In this document: piece by piece, positions 5,299 through 8,728 of the stretch
Numbering within the stretch: position 1 is the first letter of the stretch
How the letters are laid out: each line of letters begins with the position of its first letter
Origin: JAFGTF01 sp035527995
GTDB lineage: Bacteria > Spirochaetota > B62-G9 > DRHN01
DNA: 8,728 bases
Reading direction: 5' to 3'
NCBI GenBank assembly: GCA_035527995.1
Contig: DATKZJ010000150.1
Span: forward strand, 1 to 8,728
Translations under genes and position numbers: made by a program
The notes under the pieces: generated by a model
What the model was told of the DNA's origin: nothing
Databases searched by the model: none
Seen by the model: the letters and a program-made list of their open reading frames with translations, nothing else

Positions 5299-5871
5299 CT
5301 ATATGCCGCCGCTGAAGTAGAAGAGGATCGAAGCAATGGTCTTTGCATCGATGATTTCTCCATTCTTTATCATCCTCAAGAGCCGCTTTTTTTCAAATTT
5401 CCCAATTAGAAGGTCCTCCTGTTCGTGGGGGGTTCCCCCCACTCTCCCCATCGAACTCCCTTTCGGAATCGAAGCGAAGAAAAGGTGAAACTTTTCATCG
5501 ATTGCGCCAGGCGAAAGGAAAAAAGATAAAAGATACCGCAGGCTTTCCGGGGCTACTCCGATCTCCTCGATAAGCTCGCGACGTGCAGCCTGTTCACGGT
5601 CCTCCCCGTCATCGAGCATGCCGGCGGGTATCTCCCAGAGGTAGCCGTCACCGCCTTTGCCGCACGCAGGATACCGAAACTGCCTCACGAGAACGACCTC
5701 TCCCCCGTCATCGCATACCGGGAGGATACCGACGGAGTCACCCCTTCGCACCACGTACCTCGCCACCTCTTCCCCCATACGACCGTCCCACCTCTCCCAA
5801 GCAACAAGCGCCTTCTCGACTCGAAAGAACTCACTGAAGATGACTGTCGATTCTCCTACTCGGTACTCCAC
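5299..5871 (-). CDS. Nudix hydrolase, ADP-ribose pyrophosphatase type (NudF/AdpP-like)
   Basis: This 190-aa cytoplasmic enzyme carries a perfect Nudix box GX5EX7REUXEEXGU: GMLDDGE, DREQAAR, RELIEEIGV, at about residues 84-106. It is preceded by VVLVRQFRYP and an E-I-P-A-G strand, as in the ADP-ribose pyrophosphatase branch. The N-terminal half (VEKALVAWERWDGRM, then RRGDSVGILPV) also matches that branch. Known members hydrolyse ADP-ribose to AMP and ribose 5-phosphate with Mg2+, and some accept other NDP-sugars, so the substrate is likely but not proven. The length is close to typical members (about 190-210 aa). The start is a GTG at 5871-5869 inside the exonuclease gene (41-bp overlap), supported by a consensus AGGAGG 8 nt upstream. 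It is the last gene of the leftward operon. Confidence 0.88.
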   Translation of the reverse strand: MEYRVGESTVIFSEFFRVEKALVAWERWDGRMGEEVARYVVRRGDSVGILPVCDDGGEVVLVRQFRYPACGKGGDGYLWEIPAGMLDDGEDREQAARRELIEEIGVAPESLRYLLSFFLSPGAIDEKFHLFFASIPKGSSMGRVGGTPHEQEDLLIGKFEKKRLLRMIKNGEIIDAKTIASILFYFSGGI

Positions 5872-7141
5872 CCTGCTCTCCTCCTGTTTTGTTTTTTTCT
5901 ATCTTTTTCTCGAGCCTCCTGATTCTTTTCTCCAGAGCCAATATATCGCTGCACACGGCACCTCTTTTGTCAGGATAGAAGACACCGCTCCTGAGAAGGC
6001 GCTCCTGCGCCTTTACGGCAATTGAGAGAGCGGCCTTGTAATCCTTCAGTGCATGCTCGTAAATCTTGGCGATCTCCGTACAGAGAAACACATAATCCCC
6101 GACCGCTTTTACCTTTCTCACGGCCCTGCTGAAATGGTCCAGCGCATTACTGTATGAGCGCTCCCTCTTGTAAAAAAGCCCGAGTCTTTTAGCCGCCTCT
6201 GCGTCGTCAGGACGGGAGACAAGAACCCTCCTCGCCTCCTCGACGAAACCCGACCGGAAGAGCATGTCCGAAAGTGTTATATGGTTGAATGCCAGACTGC
6301 CGCCCCCCGGCCCCATCCCCTCATGAACCGTATCTACCTGCCGCAGCAGCAGCGCCAGAAGTGAGAGAAGGTCGTTTTTGTTGTGGATAAAAACAGTGTA
6401 GAGATCGTCTCCCGCATGACCTTCTCTGAGGTAGCTGGAGTAGACATCGGGTATTCTCTCACCGGGGATGTCGATCCCGCGCCTGAACCCGAGAACTGCG
6501 CGCTCCACGGTCCCCAGTGTAAAGTCAGGATAAAAACCTTTCCACAGTCTTCTCGAAGGGTAGAGGAGATCGAGGTGAACCCGCTGTTTTTCATCCAGAT
6601 CGAGACCGTTAAGGATGTATCGGTTACGCATCACGTTGTAGTCGAAGCTCTTTCCGTTATAGGAAGCGAGCACGTCATCGCCGCCGAGCTTTTCTTTCAC
6701 CCTCCTCAGAAAGAACGGTTCTGATCGGAGGTTTGTGAGAAAATACTGGAGCAGCCTGATCTCCCCGGGGGCGACTTTCAGCATCCCGATGAGGAAAAAC
6801 TTCGTGCCTGCACCTGTCGAGAGCCCTGTCGTCTCGATATCGAAGAAGAGAAACCTTTTTTGATGAAGCAGGCCCTCAGGGTCGCTCACCGACGGAAAGA
6901 GAACGGCAAGCGGCGTTTTCTCTACGCCCTCTATGTCTCCGAGCCGCACGTTCCCGTGCATATGGTCCTTGCCGATCGTGTGCTCGACCTCGATGAGAGA
7001 AAGCGGACCCTCCTTTACGACTCTGCCTTCGAGCCTGCCTGCGAGTGACATGAGAGAAGCATCATCCCGCCTGCCTTCTCGCCTTGTCCGCTCGCGGGGG
7101 GGAGTCGATCTCGTTCTATCGAATATCTCCAGTCGCTTCAT
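5831..7141 (-). CDS. mrfB: MrfB/YprB-type DEDDh 3'-5' exonuclease
   Basis: This 436-aa protein has an RNase H-like DEDDh nuclease core in the middle. Exo I is FFDIETTGL (99-107, Asp101/Glu103). Exo II is SYNGKSFDYNVMRNRY (160-175, Asp167). Exo III is HNKND (253-257, His253/Asp257). The wording YNGKSFD is characteristic of YprB. A highly basic N-terminus (9-25) precedes it. The C-terminal third (about 290-425) is helical with TPR-like features (FVEEARRVLVSRPDDAEAAKRLG) and ends in a Lys/Arg-rich tail. In Bacillus subtilis MrfB is the metal-dependent exonuclease working with helicase MrfA in repair of mitomycin-type lesions, independently of UvrABC. The same pair is adjacent here, with 14 bp between the helicase stop and this ATG. 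GGAG lies 5 nt before the start. All catalytic acids are intact. Confidence 0.88.
   Translation of the reverse strand: MKRLEIFDRTRSTPPRERTRREGRRDDASLMSLAGRLEGRVVKEGPLSLIEVEHTIGKDHMHGNVRLGDIEGVEKTPLAVLFPSVSDPEGLLHQKRFLFFDIETTGLSTGAGTKFFLIGMLKVAPGEIRLLQYFLTNLRSEPFFLRRVKEKLGGDDVLASYNGKSFDYNVMRNRYILNGLDLDEKQRVHLDLLYPSRRLWKGFYPDFTLGTVERAVLGFRRGIDIPGERIPDVYSSYLREGHAGDDLYTVFIHNKNDLLSLLALLLRQVDTVHEGMGPGGGSLAFNHITLSDMLFRSGFVEEARRVLVSRPDDAEAAKRLGLFYKRERSYSNALDHFSRAVRKVKAVGDYVFLCTEIAKIYEHALKDYKAALSIAVKAQERLLRSGVFYPDKRGAVCSDILALEKRIRRLEKKIEKNKTGGEQGGVPSRRIDSHLQ
5880..5885 (-). promoter_or_regulatory. Consensus Shine-Dalgarno that sets the GTG start of the Nudix gene
   Basis: AGGAGG on the minus strand (CCTCCT on plus) lies 8 nt before the GTG at 5871-5869, inside the 3' end of the exonuclease coding sequence. 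It supports initiation within the overlap rather than at a later ATG. Confidence 0.7.
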
Positions 7142-7155
7142 AAAAGCTCCGGGGC

Positions 7156-8728
7156 CTACTCTTCATTCTCAACGAGGGTGATACCGTGCTCCAAGAGGCT
7201 TTTCAGAAATTTCGCCGTGAGTTTCTTGTTGAAGCGATCGGGACCCACGCACGAAGGGCACCCCTCCGGGCACCCGCACTCGACCACTCTTTCGTGAGCG
7301 GCCTGCAGTATCCTGTGCTTTGTCTCGAAGAGACGGTCCGCAAGCCCGACGCCGCCGGGGTAGCGGTCGTAGAGGAAGACAGTCGGGAGGCCGATATTCT
7401 GCTGCTTGAGGTTCTCGGCCGAGCCGATATCCCGAGGGTCGGTCATGACGAACAGGGAGCTGATGTTCTTGAGGAGATTGGATACGGCGAGAAGCAGGCC
7501 CTCGCTCTCGTCCCTGCTGAGCCCGGAAAAAAGCTCCTCTTTAAAGGAAAGGACGAGACTCCTCGTGTGGATCTCCGTGGGAGGAAGATTGATGTCCCCG
7601 TACCCGACGTTCTCGTGAGTACCGAACTTGATCTTCTTGTACTTGAACGCAACCGTACGAACGAGCACATCGCAGAGCATCGCCTCGTAGGAAGGAAGGT
7701 CCTCCTCCTGGTTTTTCTCGAGTATCTTTATATCGGTCTTCGTATCGGCGTCGGTATAGTAGTTCACTGCGGACTGCTCGACCCACACCGTCCTCTTGTC
7801 CCACTCAACACCGGTCACCGTGTACTGCGCGCTCCCGTGGATGTAGATCGCGTTCTCGTGGAGCATCATCGGGACGCTCGACCGGTCCATCTCTCCTATC
7901 ACCCGCCGTGCCCCGCGGGTTTTGTCGATTATTACGAAGTTCCCCACATCGGCGCTCCTGAGGGAAACGTTCTCCGCAGGGTAGCTTCGTTCCTGCCAGT
8001 GATACACGTCCGCCTCCTCGTGGAGCACATCCTTCTCTTCGAGATACTCGAGCACATCCTGTATCTCCTCGCCGCCGTACTCCTCATCTCTCTTGAACGG
8101 GAGCTCAAACGCGGCGCACTTCACCTGATCGACGAGGATATACACGTTCTGCGGGTTTACGAGGGCGGATTCCGGTGAGCTTTCTATGAGGTACTCCGGA
8201 TGCTGCGCGATGTACTGATCGAGAGGCGCGTTCGATGCTATGAGGACCGAGACGCTCGTTCTGTCGGTTCTCCCGCTCCTCCCGGACTGCTGATGGAAGG
8301 ACGCCACGGTTCCCGGGTAGCCGGCCATGATACTCACATCGAGCGAGCCTATATCGATCCCGAGCTCCAGCGCGTTCGTCGATACCACCCCTTTCAGCTC
8401 CCCTCCTCTCAGGCCCTGCTCAATGGCCCTGCGCTCGTTCGGCAGATACCCTCCCCTGTATCCGGCGATTTTTTTCTTTTTCTTCGGTATCCACTGCTTG
8501 AGATAGGAGAGGATCACCTCCGTATTGAGGCGGCTTCTGGCAAAGACTATCGTTGCCAGGTCGTTCTCGATGAAACGTCTCGCAACACCGACCGATTCCA
8601 GAACGACCCCTCTCCTGATTCCCTGCTCTTTGTTCACGAGAGGCGGATTATAGATTATGTAGTGCTTCTCGCCGGACGGAGCGCCGTTTCGGTCGATGAG
8701 TACGGGTTTTCGGCCTGTGATCCTGAAA
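7156..8728 (-). CDS. mrfA: MrfA/YprA-type DEAD/DEAH helicase with DUF1998/MZB C-terminus (partial, N-terminus outside window)
   Basis: The reading frame is open from the TAG at 7158-7156 to the right edge, so the ATPase half with Walker A and DExH boxes is outside. A GTG at 8637 is only an internal Val: the frame continues upstream as GRKPVLIDRNGAPSGEKHY without a stop. The visible part has the second RecA-like domain with motif IV (ATIVFARSR), motif V (STNALELGIDIG, near 8345-8385) and motif VI (HQQSGRSGR, near 8274-8295), then a long C-terminal region with VFLYDRYPGGVGLADRLFE. It also has a four-cysteine cluster CGCPEGCPSC (near 7245-7280), the metal-binding mark of the MrfA/DUF1998 family. 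Members are SF2 3'-5' DNA helicases; MrfA acts with MrfB in mitomycin-damage repair. The operon promoter is outside the window. Confidence 0.9.
   Translation of the reverse strand, partial: FRITGRKPVLIDRNGAPSGEKHYIIYNPPLVNKEQGIRRGVVLESVGVARRFIENDLATIVFARSRLNTEVILSYLKQWIPKKKKKIAGYRGGYLPNERRAIEQGLRGGELKGVVSTNALELGIDIGSLDVSIMAGYPGTVASFHQQSGRSGRTDRTSVSVLIASNAPLDQYIAQHPEYLIESSPESALVNPQNVYILVDQVKCAAFELPFKRDEEYGGEEIQDVLEYLEEKDVLHEEADVYHWQERSYPAENVSLRSADVGNFVIIDKTRGARRVIGEMDRSSVPMMLHENAIYIHGSAQYTVTGVEWDKRTVWVEQSAVNYYTDADTKTDIKILEKNQEEDLPSYEAMLCDVLVRTVAFKYKKIKFGTHENVGYGDINLPPTEIHTRSLVLSFKEELFSGLSRDESEGLLLAVSNLLKNISSLFVMTDPRDIGSAENLKQQNIGLPTVFLYDRYPGGVGLADRLFETKHRILQAAHERVVECGCPEGCPSCVGPDRFNKKLTAKFLKSLLEHGITLVENEE

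Noticed and set aside
7186..8178. 330-codon open frame on the plus strand opposite the helicase gene
   Set aside because: It is antisense to a strongly conserved helicase coding sequence, has biased composition from codon mirroring and matches no family.

Overview
The window looks like chromosome from a diderm bacterium of moderate GC content. The evidence is a lipoprotein signal, a secreted protein with a barrel-like strand pattern, a membrane-anchored deacetylase and a CarD-type RNA polymerase regulator. Arg AGG/AGA and Ile ATA codons are frequent. A spirochaete or another deep diderm lineage would fit, but nothing here fixes the taxon. I see no phage, plasmid or transposase gene.

Layout. 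(1) Positions 1-336 hold the start of a leftward carD-like gene and a divergent promoter region with consensus-like boxes on both strands, organised around a TTGAC-N6-GTCAA palindrome. (2) Positions 337-4655 hold a tight rightward run of five genes: a TIGR00725/LOG-like nucleotide-binding protein, a secreted barrel-like protein, a caspase-fold lipoprotein, a membrane protein with a full voltage-sensor domain but no recognisable pore, and a membrane-anchored polysaccharide deacetylase. Gaps are 23, -4, 16 and 6 bp, so this is probably one operon, closed by a strong hairpin terminator right after the last stop codon. (3) Positions 4656-5298 are a 643-bp convergent intergenic region without a credible gene. 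It contains two diverged copies of an AT-rich element headed by a hairpin whose stem covaries between copies, a cluster of further hairpins between them, and a long bulged hairpin beside the opposing gene. (4) Positions 5299-8728 hold a leftward operon: an MrfA/YprA-type helicase (N-terminal part outside the window), an MrfB/YprB-type DEDDh exonuclease, and an ADP-ribose-pyrophosphatase-type Nudix hydrolase that starts at GTG inside the exonuclease gene.

How the genes may work together. The leftward operon matches the known MrfA-MrfB helicase/nuclease pair (mitomycin-lesion repair in Bacillus subtilis) with an added Nudix enzyme. The rightward operon is the more unusual part. Four of its five products are predicted to be exported or membrane bound, and they combine a Cys/His protease, a voltage sensor with an extracytoplasmic domain in place of a pore and a HAMP-like tail, and a glycan deacetylase with an altered metal-binding motif. 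This could be an undescribed envelope-sensing or envelope-remodelling module. That reading is inference from gene content and order only.
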